From Alcaligenaceae bacterium (GTDB lineage Bacteria > Pseudomonadota > Gammaproteobacteria > Burkholderiales > Burkholderiaceae_B), in NCBI GenBank assembly GCA_947380655.1, contig CANCRX010000082.1, positions 1 to 13,523 on the forward strand: a stretch of 13,523 bases of DNA. Reading direction: 5' to 3'. The translations under genes were made by a program, and so were the position numbers. This document shows, one piece after another, positions 1 through 7,498 of this stretch (its first letter is position 1; every line of letters starts with the position of its first letter). The notes below the pieces were generated by a model, which was not told the DNA's origin, searched no databases, and worked only from the letters and a program-made list of their open reading frames with translations.

Positions 1-113
1 TGCGCGACGACATCGTTACAGAAACCACCTCGACTGAACGACGCGAAGCCCTCATGGCTAATGCCCCTGGCAAACGCGATGGGTTGTTCCTGGTTCCCAA
101 GGTGATTGACTGA
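1..113 (+). CDS. gatC: Asp-tRNA(Asn)/Glu-tRNA(Gln) amidotransferase subunit C, 3' end only
   Basis: The frame through position 3 reads RDDIVTETTSTERREALMAN and then APGKRDGLFLVPKVID before TGA at 111-113. This is the usual GatC C-terminus: an Arg-Asp rich segment, a run ending 'NAP', and a final 'F.VPKVI(D/E)'. GatC is the small belt subunit that ties GatA to GatB; it has no active site. Only about 37 residues are inside the window and the 5' part is cut off by the window edge. The stop is one base short of the gatA ATG (115), and the gatA ribosome binding site lies inside the gatC end, so the two are almost certainly translated from one mRNA. Identification rests on the short tail plus the gatA-gatB context. 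Confidence 0.85.
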   Translation, partial: RDDIVTETTSTERREALMANAPGKRDGLFLVPKVID

Positions 114-114
114 T

Positions 115-1650
115 ATGAGCCAAGTCCTACACACATTTTCCAGCCTGGCCGCCCTGCGTCAGGCGCTGCAAAGCAAACAAATCAGTGCCACCGAACTCGC
201 CCAGGACTGCCTGGCCGAGATCGAGCGCACCAAAGCGCTCAATGCCTTTGTGCATGTGGATGCCGAGTTGACCCTCAGCCAGGCACGTCAGGCTGATGTT
301 TTGCTCGCTGCCGGGAACGCTCCCGCACTCACCGGCATTCCGATCGGGCATAAGGATGTCTTTGTGACACAAGGCTGGCGCAGCACGGCCGGCAGCAACA
401 TCCTTAAAAACTATGTCAGTCCTTTTGACGCAACCGTGGTCAATCGATTGCTTGATATGGGTGCAGTATCCCTTGGCAAGCTCAATTGCGATGAATTTGC
501 GATGGGTTCGGGCAATGAGCATTCTGCTTTTGGACCGGCACACAACCCCTGGGATCATCAGGCAGTTCCAGGCGGCTCGTCCGGCGCTTCAGCTGCAGCG
601 GTGGCCGCCAGACTCGTGATGGCGAGCACGGGTACAGACACGGGTGGTTCAGTGCGTCAACCGGCAGCGCTGTGCGGCGTAAGTGGTATCAAACCGACTT
701 ACGGAACCGTCTCTCGCTACGGCATGATCGCGTATGGCTCGAGCCTGGATCAGGCAGGCCCCATCGCACCGAGCGCAGCCGATCTGGTTGAACTGCTCGA
801 CCCCATGAGCGGGTTCGATCCACGTGATTCAACCAGCGCGGAGTTTTGCAATGGGGTTGCAAACGCCCCCGGACGTATTCGTGCGGACTTTGACCGTGCG
901 GTTTCGCAATACGCGGCCGGTACTACCGAGCAACCACTCAAAGGTTTGCGTATTGGTGTGCCACGCGAGTATTTCGGCGAGGGCCTGTCCAACGACGTCG
1001 CGACCGCCGTCGAGGCTGCTCTCACACAGTTTGAAAAACTCGGGGCCACGCGTGTTGACATTTCATTGCCACGCACCCGTCTGTCGATTCCAGCGTATTA
1101 CGTCATTGCACCGGCGGAGGCCTCAAGCAACTTGTCCCGTTACGATGGTGTGCGCTATGGCCACCGGGCAGACCAGTACACCGACCTCGAAGACATGTCT
1201 GGACGCTCACGTGCAGAAGGCTTTGGCCCGGAAGTGCAACGCCGCATTCTGATTGGCACCTACGTACTGTCGCATGGCTATTACGATGCCTACTATTTGC
1301 AGGCACAACGGCTGCGTCGCATGATTGCAGATGATTTCCGTGCAGTCCTGGGTGCTCAATGCGACGTCATCATGGGCCCTGTTACGCCAACGGTTGCTAA
1401 ACCGATCGGGGTAAACAGCGACGACCCAACTGCGGACTGGCTGGCCGATATCTATACACTGAGCCTGAACCTGGCTGGCCTGCCCGGCATGTCGATTCCC
1501 TGCGGTTTCGGTCCGGGCGCCTCGGGCGCAGCGCTGCCAATCGGTTTGCAAATCATCGGCAACTATTTTGATGAGGGGCGCCTGCTGGCAGTGGCCCATC
1601 AATACCAACAAGTCACAGACTGGCATCAACGCATCGCGGGGCAAGCATAA
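115..1650 (+). CDS. gatA: Asp-tRNA(Asn)/Glu-tRNA(Gln) amidotransferase subunit A (amidase)
   Basis: GatA hydrolyses glutamine and passes the ammonia through a tunnel to GatB, which amidates misacylated Glu-tRNA(Gln) or Asp-tRNA(Asn) in the cytoplasm. The protein is 511 residues, close to the family length of about 485-500. The amidase signature is intact: Lys80 in 'PIGHKD', the cis-Ser155 in 'PGGSSGASAA', and nucleophile Ser179 in 'TGTDTGGSVRQP'. This spacing matches the K79/S154/S178 triad known from Staphylococcus GatA. I start it at ATG 115 because AAGGTGA at 99-105 is a good Shine-Dalgarno sequence 9 bases upstream; an in-frame TTG at 106 would lie on top of it. The stop TAA shares one base with the gatB ATG, indicating translational coupling. 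Confidence 0.97.
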   Translation: MSQVLHTFSSLAALRQALQSKQISATELAQDCLAEIERTKALNAFVHVDAELTLSQARQADVLLAAGNAPALTGIPIGHKDVFVTQGWRSTAGSNILKNYVSPFDATVVNRLLDMGAVSLGKLNCDEFAMGSGNEHSAFGPAHNPWDHQAVPGGSSGASAAAVAARLVMASTGTDTGGSVRQPAALCGVSGIKPTYGTVSRYGMIAYGSSLDQAGPIAPSAADLVELLDPMSGFDPRDSTSAEFCNGVANAPGRIRADFDRAVSQYAAGTTEQPLKGLRIGVPREYFGEGLSNDVATAVEAALTQFEKLGATRVDISLPRTRLSIPAYYVIAPAEASSNLSRYDGVRYGHRADQYTDLEDMSGRSRAEGFGPEVQRRILIGTYVLSHGYYDAYYLQAQRLRRMIADDFRAVLGAQCDVIMGPVTPTVAKPIGVNSDDPTADWLADIYTLSLNLAGLPGMSIPCGFGPGASGAALPIGLQIIGNYFDEGRLLAVAHQYQQVTDWHQRIAGQA

Positions 1651-3107
1651 TGGCATGGGAAATCGTCATCGGCCTCGAAACGCACACTCAGCTTTCGACG
1701 CAGACAAAAATATTTTCAGGTAGCAGCACACGTTACGGTGCACAGCCCAACACACAAGCCAACGAAGTGGACATGGCTTTGCCTGGTGTTTTACCTGTCA
1801 TGAACAGAGGCGCAGTCGAGCGCGCGATCCGCTTTGGACTGGCTATCGATGCGACTGTCGCTCCATACTCGGTTTTCGCACGTAAAAACTATTTCTATCC
1901 GGATCTGCCCAAAAACTATCAGATCAGTCAGATGGATCACCCCGTGGTGATTGGCGGTTCACTGTCATTTTTTGTTGGTGACGAAGAAAAAACCGTTAAC
2001 CTGACACGCGCCCATCTCGAAGAAGACGCCGGCAAATCCATGCACGACGATTTTGTCGGTCCGCATGGCGAATCATCGACCGGCATTGACTTGAACCGCT
2101 GCGGTACACCGCTGCTGGAGATCGTCACCGAACCGGAAATGCGTTCCGCAGCGGAGGCCGTCGCTTACGCAAAGACCTTGCATAGTCTTGTTATGTGGCT
2201 AGGCATCTGCGATGGCAATATGCAAGAAGGTTCCTTCCGGATCGATGCCAACGTCTCGGTGCGCCCCGTTGGTCAGAAAGAATTCGGCACACGTTGCGAA
2301 ATCAAAAACGTCAACTCGTTTCGCTTTCTGGAGCGCGCAATTCAATATGAAGTACGTCGCCAGATCGAGCTCATCGAAGACGGCGGACGTGTGGTGCAAG
2401 AAACCCGTCTCTATGATTCGGATCGTGACGAAACCCGCAGCATGCGCAGCAAGGAAGACGCACACGATTACCGCTATTTCCCAGATCCTGATCTACCACC
2501 ACTGGTCATCGCCCAGAGCTGGATTGACGAGGTCCGTGCCTCGATGCCTGAGCTGCCCGCCTCATTGCGTGCGCGCTTTGTCAGCGAATATGGATTAGCG
2601 CCGGTTGATGCCGCACAGCTCACCAGTAGTCGCGCGCTCGCCACCTATTTCGAGGAAACAGTTCGCGCGCTCCCTGCAGGCCAGGCCAAACTCGCTGCCA
2701 ACTGGGTCATGGGTGAGGTCTCTGCCACGCTTAACCGCGAAGAAAAAGATATTGTCGACTGCCCTGTCTCTGCTGCATCACTTGCAGCGCTATTGAGCAA
2801 AATTCTGGACAACACCATCTCCAACAAGATCGCACGCGATGTGTTTGCCGCCATGTGGCTTGGAGAAAACGGTGGGCAGCCCGATGCCATCATTCAGGCC
2901 AAGGGACTGACCCAGATCAATGACGCTGGTGCGATTGAGGCGATGATCGACAAGGTCATGGCTGACAATGCAACTATTGTTGAGGAATATCGCGCCGGTA
3001 AACAAAAAGGCTTTAATTCACTGGTCGGTCAGATCATGAAGGCCGCACGAGGTAAAGCCAATCCACAGCAGGTCAATGATTTACTAAAGGCCAAACTCGA
3101 AGGTTAA
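1650..3107 (+). CDS. gatB: Asp-tRNA(Asn)/Glu-tRNA(Gln) amidotransferase subunit B
   Basis: GatB is the kinase/amidotransferase subunit: it phosphorylates the misacylated tRNA side chain with ATP and replaces the phosphate with ammonia from GatA. The 485-residue protein is full length. The N-terminal cradle domain opens with 'WEIVIGLETHTQL', the GatB signature region, followed by 'KNYFYPDLPKNYQISQ', 'LEEDAGKSMHD' and 'DLNRCGTPLLEIVTEP', all hallmark segments. 'GSFRIDANVSVRP' and 'CEIKNVNSFRF' follow. The C-terminal tail domain (roughly residues 410-485) ends 'NSLVGQIMKAARGKANPQ', the tRNA-binding YqeY-like part. ATG overlaps the gatA TAA by one base (TAATG). A strong terminator follows 20 bp after the stop, so gatCAB is probably its own transcription unit. 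Confidence 0.97.
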   Translation: MAWEIVIGLETHTQLSTQTKIFSGSSTRYGAQPNTQANEVDMALPGVLPVMNRGAVERAIRFGLAIDATVAPYSVFARKNYFYPDLPKNYQISQMDHPVVIGGSLSFFVGDEEKTVNLTRAHLEEDAGKSMHDDFVGPHGESSTGIDLNRCGTPLLEIVTEPEMRSAAEAVAYAKTLHSLVMWLGICDGNMQEGSFRIDANVSVRPVGQKEFGTRCEIKNVNSFRFLERAIQYEVRRQIELIEDGGRVVQETRLYDSDRDETRSMRSKEDAHDYRYFPDPDLPPLVIAQSWIDEVRASMPELPASLRARFVSEYGLAPVDAAQLTSSRALATYFEETVRALPAGQAKLAANWVMGEVSATLNREEKDIVDCPVSAASLAALLSKILDNTISNKIARDVFAAMWLGENGGQPDAIIQAKGLTQINDAGAIEAMIDKVMADNATIVEEYRAGKQKGFNSLVGQIMKAARGKANPQQVNDLLKAKLEG

Positions 3108-3126
3108 GTAGGCAGTCTTTCAAATA

Positions 3127-3165
3127 AAAGCGGGCCTGTGTATCACACAGGCCCGCTTTCCTTTT
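3127..3165. terminator. Bidirectional intrinsic terminator between gatB and hglS
   Basis: A perfect 15-bp stem (3127-3141 with 3145-3159, AAAGCGGGCCTGTGT arm) closes on a 3-base loop. On the plus strand the stem ends in TTT followed by CCTTTTC, so it can end gatCAB transcripts. On the minus strand it is followed by TTTTATTTG, so it can also end the converging hglS operon, whose stop lies 48 bp away. A second, AT-flanked hairpin (GCGTTGT/ACAACGC, 3186-3204) sits 2 bp beyond the hglS stop and lacks a U tract. Confidence 0.93.
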
Positions 3166-3206
3166 CTGACTGCACACGAACTTTAGCGTTGTAATCAACA
3201 ACGCGC

Positions 3207-4667
3207 TTAACAGCAAACGGGATTTATAGAAAGTTCAAGCGCTTTAGCTTGAATCTGAAAGTACTTTTTTCTCACCGCATCTAATGAAGACTCTTGACTT
3301 TGCTTGTATAGCTCAATTTCATCGATAACCTGTGTCTGTAAGGCTGCCTCGAACTGCTCTTTAGCCGACGATGCTGAGTAACTATTCTGCTCGCACCCGC
3401 CAAGATTTGACTGAAAGATTCCGGCCGCACTAACAGGGAGAAAGTCCTCGTAAATGATGGGTAGGGCTTCAACAATCTTCTGGCTGCGCAATATTGCCAA
3501 ATCGAATTCAACGCCTGTGCCAGCAATATGAGTGAAAGCATCCATGTCACGAATGACGTATTCAAAAAATGCTAACCCCTGATCATGCATCACATCAAGA
3601 TCATCTGGAAAATTGGTGAAGGCAGCGCTCAACTGAGCTTCGTAGCTGTTGACGGCACTACCTGAATTTTCCATGGAGCGTACGTCAGAAAGTAATCGAT
3701 CGTATAGCGCTCGGCCGGCACCAGTCAGTGCTGCTCCGCGCTGCTCAATCTCTCCAAAGCGAGCAGTGTGTGCTCCCAATGAACCATCCTCCGCGAACGT
3801 TATGCTTTCTTCGAGCGCCTTGAAGCTGGTTTGGCGTAACAAAATAGGATGTCGACGTCGTGGCGGCCCTTCAATCAAATCTTTAGCTGACAATCCTCTT
3901 CTCGACATCTCAGCTTGAGCGGCGTCGATATCTAGCGTACGCGGCGTCAGATGATTAATATGCGGACCACTAAACGACACCACATCGGCTACCAGTCTGT
4001 GAGCTGCATGTAGTTGTTGGTAGGTATCATAAGAAACTTTAGCTTGACTATGCCAACGGAAAGTCTGGATGACCTCATTTACGAACTCAGCTGCCCGAAT
4101 CGCGTCGAGACCACCTTCAGTTTCACATTGCTGAGTCAACTCTAGGGCACGAGGCGTAAAGATACTTCGTTTCTCTAGAATGGCCTGAGCCTGTGCGCGC
4201 AAAGCAGGATCAGCAATAAGCTCCATACGCAATAATGAAGTGAAAACGCGAAACGGGTTGATACGAAGCGCTTCATCATCTGTGGGGCGAAAAGCCGTGG
4301 CATGCACAGGAACACCAGCGACAGAAAGATCGTAATAACCTACAGGGAACATGCCCATGACGCGGAAGATGCGCCGCATACCAGCTAGTTCCTCTGCTGT
4401 ACCGAGTCGTATAGCACCGTGGCGCTCCACAGCGAGGCGCTGCATTTCGCCGTCATCCTGCATTTTGCGACCTAACTCTGGCGTTTTCTCCAAAGTATTG
4501 CAGTTAACATCCGCAACTAAATTGAGCAAAGTGTCATACTGAGGCACCTCCTCCCGATACATCGCTGACATGGATTGAGAGAACAAATTTCTGATTTCGT
4601 CAGAACTAAGAAATTGTATTTTTTTATTCACATTCACATTCATATTGATATTCATATTGATATTCAT
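3207..4667 (-). CDS. hglS: 2-oxoadipate dioxygenase/decarboxylase (HglS/YdcJ, DUF1338 family)
   Basis: HglS is an Fe(II)-dependent, VOC-fold enzyme that oxidatively decarboxylates 2-oxoadipate to D-2-hydroxyglutarate, a late step of lysine catabolism described in Pseudomonas putida. The 486-residue protein has the family segments in order: 'ERHGAIRLGTAEEL' with His83 and Arg87, 'MGMFPVGYYDLSVAGVPVH', 'INPFRVFTSLLRMELI', 'PHINHLTPRTLDID' with His239, 'HPILLRQTSFKAL', 'ARFGEIEQRGAAL' with Glu306/Glu308, and 'YEDFLPVSAAGIFQSNLGG' near the C-terminus. His83, Arg87 and His239 sit a constant 13 residues after the P. putida ligands and substrate Arg as I recall them (H70, R74, H226), which matches the extra repeat-like N-terminus MNINMNINMNVNVN. 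GAGG lies 4-5 bases before ATG 4667, making this start slightly close but usable. It begins 6 bp after the upstream dehydrogenase stop, so the two form an operon. The C-terminus ends in Cys-Cys. Confidence 0.9.
   Translation of the reverse strand: MNINMNINMNVNVNKKIQFLSSDEIRNLFSQSMSAMYREEVPQYDTLLNLVADVNCNTLEKTPELGRKMQDDGEMQRLAVERHGAIRLGTAEELAGMRRIFRVMGMFPVGYYDLSVAGVPVHATAFRPTDDEALRINPFRVFTSLLRMELIADPALRAQAQAILEKRSIFTPRALELTQQCETEGGLDAIRAAEFVNEVIQTFRWHSQAKVSYDTYQQLHAAHRLVADVVSFSGPHINHLTPRTLDIDAAQAEMSRRGLSAKDLIEGPPRRRHPILLRQTSFKALEESITFAEDGSLGAHTARFGEIEQRGAALTGAGRALYDRLLSDVRSMENSGSAVNSYEAQLSAAFTNFPDDLDVMHDQGLAFFEYVIRDMDAFTHIAGTGVEFDLAILRSQKIVEALPIIYEDFLPVSAAGIFQSNLGGCEQNSYSASSAKEQFEAALQTQVIDEIELYKQSQESSLDAVRKKYFQIQAKALELSINPVCC
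4626..4667 (-). repeat. In-frame 12-bp/6-bp tandem repeat at the hglS start
   Basis: Reading the minus strand from 4667, ATGAATATCAAT occurs twice in tandem and is followed by ATGAATGTGAATGTGAAT. This encodes MNIN-MNIN-MNVNVN and gives three in-frame ATG codons 12 bp apart. Unit lengths are multiples of three, so gain or loss of a unit would not shift the frame but would change the number of start codons and the distance to the GAGG. Confidence 0.85.
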
Positions 4668-4673
4668 ATAGCC

Positions 4674-6122
4674 TCAAAAAAATGATTGAACTTGAATAAC
4701 CCGGCCTGGATTAAGAATGTTCATAGGATCAAGTGCTTTTTTTATTGAGTGCATCAGTGAAACTGCAACAGGCGACTTATGGCGCGTCAGTTTTTCAATC
4801 TTGAGCGATCCAATACCATGCTCAGCCGAAATTGATCCCTGATACTTTCCAACCGTGTCATATACGATGCGACCAATCTGTTCTTCATACTGCTCAACAA
4901 AGTCTTTGCCACGCATGCTCTCAGGGGCTTGAATGTTGTAGTGCAAATTGCCATCACCTAAATGTCCAAAATTTACGAACCGCACGCCATCTACGGCGGC
5001 AGCGATCGCTGAATCAGCCTCGCGGACAAAATCAGGCATCAGTGATAATGGAATAGAGATGTCATGCTTGACGTTAAACCCTTCCTCCACCTGCGCGAGC
5101 GTTATGCTTTCACGGATGTGCCAAAGGTCTTGCGCCTGCTTTATATTTTCAGCGATGATGGCATCGGCAATCAGGCCATCTTCAAACGCTTTTTCTAGTA
5201 AGCGTTCAAAAAGACCGCGTGCATGCTCTTCAGACTCTGAATCGGAGACCTCGATCAGCACACACCACGGCACTTGCTCCCAAAGCGGAACGCGCAAATG
5301 GGGGTAGTGCTTATCTACCAAACTCAGAGAGAATTTATTCATTACCTCAAAGCCTGTGAGACTTGATGACATGAACTGATGGGCCATAGAAAGTAATTGA
5401 CAGGCTTCTTCAAGAGAATTAACACCAGCCCATGCAGTCAGCTTTGCTACCGGCTTGGGATACAGCTTGAGTGTCGCGGCTGTGATCACCCCCAACGTCC
5501 CTTCACTACCAATGAACAAGTCACGCAAGTCGTAACCAGTGTTGTCTTTGCGTAGGCCTGATAGGCCATCCAACACCTCACCTTGAGCAGTCACCACTTC
5601 CAGGCCGAGACAGAGTTCACGTGCATTGCCATAACGGACGACCTGCGTGCCTCCAGCATTAGTTGCCAGATTGCCACCGATGGTGCAGCTGCCCTCGGCA
5701 CCCAGACTGAGCGGGAACAGGAACCCTGCCTCATCGGCTTTCTCTTGCAATAACTGAAGCACGTAGCCTGCATCAACGGTGATGGTCATGTTCTGCGGAT
5801 CTAATGCACGCAAGGAATTCATCCGCCGCAAGCTCAACACCACCTGAGTACCGGATGCGTCCGGCACGGAGCCATCCACCAAACCTGTATTGCCCCCTTG
5901 GGGCACAATGGTCACTCGCGCTGCAGCGCATACTCGAATAACACGGGCAACTTCTTCCGTAGAACCAGGGCGAACAACACAAAGTGACTTTCCCTGCGTA
6001 CGTTTTCGCCAATCTTGCTCATAACTTTCAAGGTCATCGCCAGTAAGTAGGTTTTGGGGCCCGACAATAGCTACCAAAGTTGCGATCAGATCAGATTTCG
6101 TTTCCAAATTTTCACCACTCAT
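4674..6122 (-). CDS. FAD-linked D-2-hydroxyglutarate dehydrogenase-like protein
   Basis: Likely oxidises D-2-hydroxyglutarate to 2-oxoglutarate, passing electrons to an acceptor such as ETF or quinone. The 482-residue protein has an N-terminal FAD-binding (PCMH-type) domain: 'RPGSTEEVARVIRVC' (51-65), the FAD pyrophosphate segment 'PQGGNTGLVDGS' (74-85), 'CTIGGNLATNAGG' (146-158) and 'IGSEGTLGVIT' (204-214). The C-terminal FAD-oxidase domain carries the metal site 'GHLGDGNLHYN' (His387, His394) and 'SAEHGIG' (Glu434). Arg337, Thr341 and Lys352 reproduce the R..T..K spacing (+4, +15) of human D2HGDH R386/T390/K401, and Asn396 matches N443; glycolate and D-lactate oxidases differ here. ATG 6122 is preferred because GGAG precedes it by 5 bases; an upstream in-frame ATG (6179) has no such site. 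The downstream partner HglS makes exactly its proposed substrate. A role on another D-2-hydroxyacid is possible. Confidence 0.82.
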   Translation of the reverse strand: MSGENLETKSDLIATLVAIVGPQNLLTGDDLESYEQDWRKRTQGKSLCVVRPGSTEEVARVIRVCAAARVTIVPQGGNTGLVDGSVPDASGTQVVLSLRRMNSLRALDPQNMTITVDAGYVLQLLQEKADEAGFLFPLSLGAEGSCTIGGNLATNAGGTQVVRYGNARELCLGLEVVTAQGEVLDGLSGLRKDNTGYDLRDLFIGSEGTLGVITAATLKLYPKPVAKLTAWAGVNSLEEACQLLSMAHQFMSSSLTGFEVMNKFSLSLVDKHYPHLRVPLWEQVPWCVLIEVSDSESEEHARGLFERLLEKAFEDGLIADAIIAENIKQAQDLWHIRESITLAQVEEGFNVKHDISIPLSLMPDFVREADSAIAAAVDGVRFVNFGHLGDGNLHYNIQAPESMRGKDFVEQYEEQIGRIVYDTVGKYQGSISAEHGIGSLKIEKLTRHKSPVAVSLMHSIKKALDPMNILNPGRVIQVQSFF

Positions 6123-6193
6123 TGCTTCTCCACTCCTGCCGTTTGGATAATGCTTGCCCAAAACTTTGACACGCAACACTTCGAACTGGGTGA

Positions 6194-6222
6194 ATCATGG
6201 ATGGAAGGAAATTTGACGTCAA
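6194..6222 (-). promoter_or_regulatory. Predicted sigma-70 promoter of the dehydrogenase-hglS operon
   Basis: On the minus strand TTGACG (6222-6217) is followed after 17 bp by CATGAT (6199-6194), matching -35 and -10 consensus at five and four of six positions. Transcription would start near 6187, giving a leader of about 65 bases before ATG 6122. The -35 is half of a 10-bp palindrome TTGACGTCAA (6213-6222). This is read by eye, with no score behind it. Confidence 0.45.
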
Positions 6223-6243
6223 TCAATATTGCGGAAGATACCC

Positions 6244-6258
6244 ATTCTTAAATGGAAT
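6244..6258. promoter_or_regulatory. Candidate LysR-type operator (ATTC-N7-GAAT, T-N11-A)
   Basis: The 15-bp element ATTCTTAAATGGAAT is an inverted repeat with 4-bp arms that fits the T-N11-A rule for LysR-type regulators. Its centre lies about 64 bp upstream of the predicted transcription start of the dehydrogenase-hglS operon, where these regulators usually place their recognition site. The divergent LysR gene at 6575 is the natural candidate to bind it. Confidence 0.4.
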
Positions 6259-6574
6259 ACCTAAATCAAGAAAGATCAATCAAACCTTTGATATGCAAGA
6301 TCCCTAGTGCCCCTCGCGGATACCATTCAGGGCTAAACTGAACTGACTAAATTCGCACAGCGAACAGGACGATTCAATGCAACCAAACGCTGCAATTGGA
6401 AGATTTTTTCACTTTAAGAGGCTATTTTGTAAGAATTTAATAACCATATAAGAGTGCTTCAGGCTAATATCAAACCGTCCAAAATTGAATCTTAGGAGGC
6501 AATTGCATCGGGGCTTTTAGATAATCCATGCGATATCCAGCTCCATAATAAGCAATGTTTCTGACCAAAAAATC

Positions 6575-7483
6575 ATGAACTCGCGCAAATACCTCCCCCC
6601 GATGAGCTTGCTCATAGCATTCGAGTCTTGCTCCCGCTTGCACAAATTCACTGCGGCAGCCAATGAGTTAAGCCTGACCCAAAGCGCAGTCAGTCGGCAG
6701 ATTCGCGCCTTAGAAGAAATCGTAGGGGCAGAACTTTTTGTACGCGAGCGACAAGCCGTACGCTTGACACCAGTGGGAGAGGTTTATGCGGATGAAGTTC
6801 GTCAAGCGCTAAACAGTATCTACAACTCAACACTTCGAATTCGAGCCAACCCAGGCTCAGGCATGCTGACCGTAGCAATTTTGCCAACCATGGGTTCGCG
6901 TTGGCTGGCACCTTTACTTCCCGGCTTCGTTCAACAGAATCCAGGTGTAACACTCAATCTGGTTACTCGTCTGGCGCCCATCAATCTGGATGCTGATGGC
7001 GTGCATGCAGCGATCCATTTCGGACCACCTGAATATCCGCGCGCAAATATTGATTTTTTGTTCGATGAGATGGTTTTTCCTGCATGCTCCAAAGCATTAA
7101 AAGAGCAATACGGCTTTACATGCGCACGGGATTTATTAAAAGCGCCACTACTGCATCTTGCCTCACGTCCGCACGCCTGGGAGCAATGGTTCGAATCCCA
7201 GGGCGTAGAGAAAGCTGAGGTGAGTGGAATCACGATCGACCAATTTGCAACAGCAACACAAGCCGCATCAGCCGGCCTTGGCGTAGCGCTTCTACCAGAA
7301 TTTCTTTTTTTGAAAGAACTGGAGAGGGGCGAACTCGTCGCGGCAATTGATGTCAGGAGTCGCAGCCAAGGGAAGTACTACTTAGCATGTTCCTCAACCA
7401 AGACCTGGTACCCGCCACTGGCCGCGTTCCGAAAATGGATCAAAGAACAGGCGACCAACAGCTTTGGAAATATTCCAACTTGA
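6575..7483 (+). CDS. LysR-type transcriptional regulator, GcvA-like; 3' end rewritten by the island
   Basis: The 302-residue protein has an N-terminal winged helix-turn-helix (about residues 8-66): 'LPPMSLLIAFESCSR' matches the GcvA-like start, then 'FTAAANELSLTQSAVSRQIR' is the recognition helix region and 'LEEIVGAELFVRERQAVRLTPVGE' the wing. The remainder (about 90-300) is the periplasmic-binding-protein-like effector domain. It is divergent from the dehydrogenase-hglS operon, so I infer it senses a lysine-pathway acid such as 2-oxoadipate or 2-hydroxyglutarate; the ligand cannot be read from sequence. No clear Shine-Dalgarno precedes ATG 6575, but homology to GcvA-like starts supports it. 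Its last 27 residues (from KTWYPP) lie in an 81-bp repeat whose second copy near pyrE has a different, 11-residue longer ending. The present C-terminus 'KEQATNSFGNIPT' is therefore probably island-borne. The ancestral protein would have had about 313 residues. Confidence 0.9.
   Translation: MNSRKYLPPMSLLIAFESCSRLHKFTAAANELSLTQSAVSRQIRALEEIVGAELFVRERQAVRLTPVGEVYADEVRQALNSIYNSTLRIRANPGSGMLTVAILPTMGSRWLAPLLPGFVQQNPGVTLNLVTRLAPINLDADGVHAAIHFGPPEYPRANIDFLFDEMVFPACSKALKEQYGFTCARDLLKAPLLHLASRPHAWEQWFESQGVEKAEVSGITIDQFATATQAASAGLGVALLPEFLFLKELERGELVAAIDVRSRSQGKYYLACSSTKTWYPPLAAFRKWIKEQATNSFGNIPT
7397..7477 (+). repeat. Left copy of the 81-bp direct repeat (att-like, 3' end of lysR)
   Basis: Identical to 13047-13127 except at 7448 (C/G), 7469 (A/G) and 7472 (A/G); the first 51 bases are a perfect match. 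Similarity ends abruptly on both sides: TCCTCA versus GGGC before it, and the following bases diverge after position 7477. It codes for the C-terminal KTWYPPLAAFRKWIKE region of the first LysR protein. The constant offset is 5650 bp. Confidence 0.95.
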
Positions 7484-7498
7484 TAAAGGAGTAATGGC

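Larger units (their letters stand above)
6123..6574. promoter_or_regulatory. Divergent regulatory region between the dehydrogenase-hglS operon and lysR
   Basis: This 452-bp stretch is AT-rich and I see no gene in it. It separates the minus-strand catabolic operon from the plus-strand LysR gene, the standard arrangement for a regulator and its target. It holds a predicted minus-strand promoter and a LysR-type box (listed separately), a 14-bp dyad ATCAAA-CC-TTTGAT at 6279-6292, a dyad TTCAG-N7-CTGAA at 6326-6342, and a -10-like TATAAG on the plus strand at 6447-6452 without a convincing -35. AGGAGG at 6494-6499 is not followed by a usable reading frame. Confidence 0.6.

Noticed and set aside
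6123..6179. Upstream ATG (6179) for the D-2-hydroxyglutarate dehydrogenase-like gene
   Set aside because: The extra 19 residues show no family resemblance and would cover the GGAG that serves ATG 6122.
6494..6530. AGGAGG ribosome-binding-like sequence upstream of the first lysR
   Set aside because: The nearest frame (TTG 6504) stops after five codons and nothing else in frame is credible; no leader peptide can be supported.
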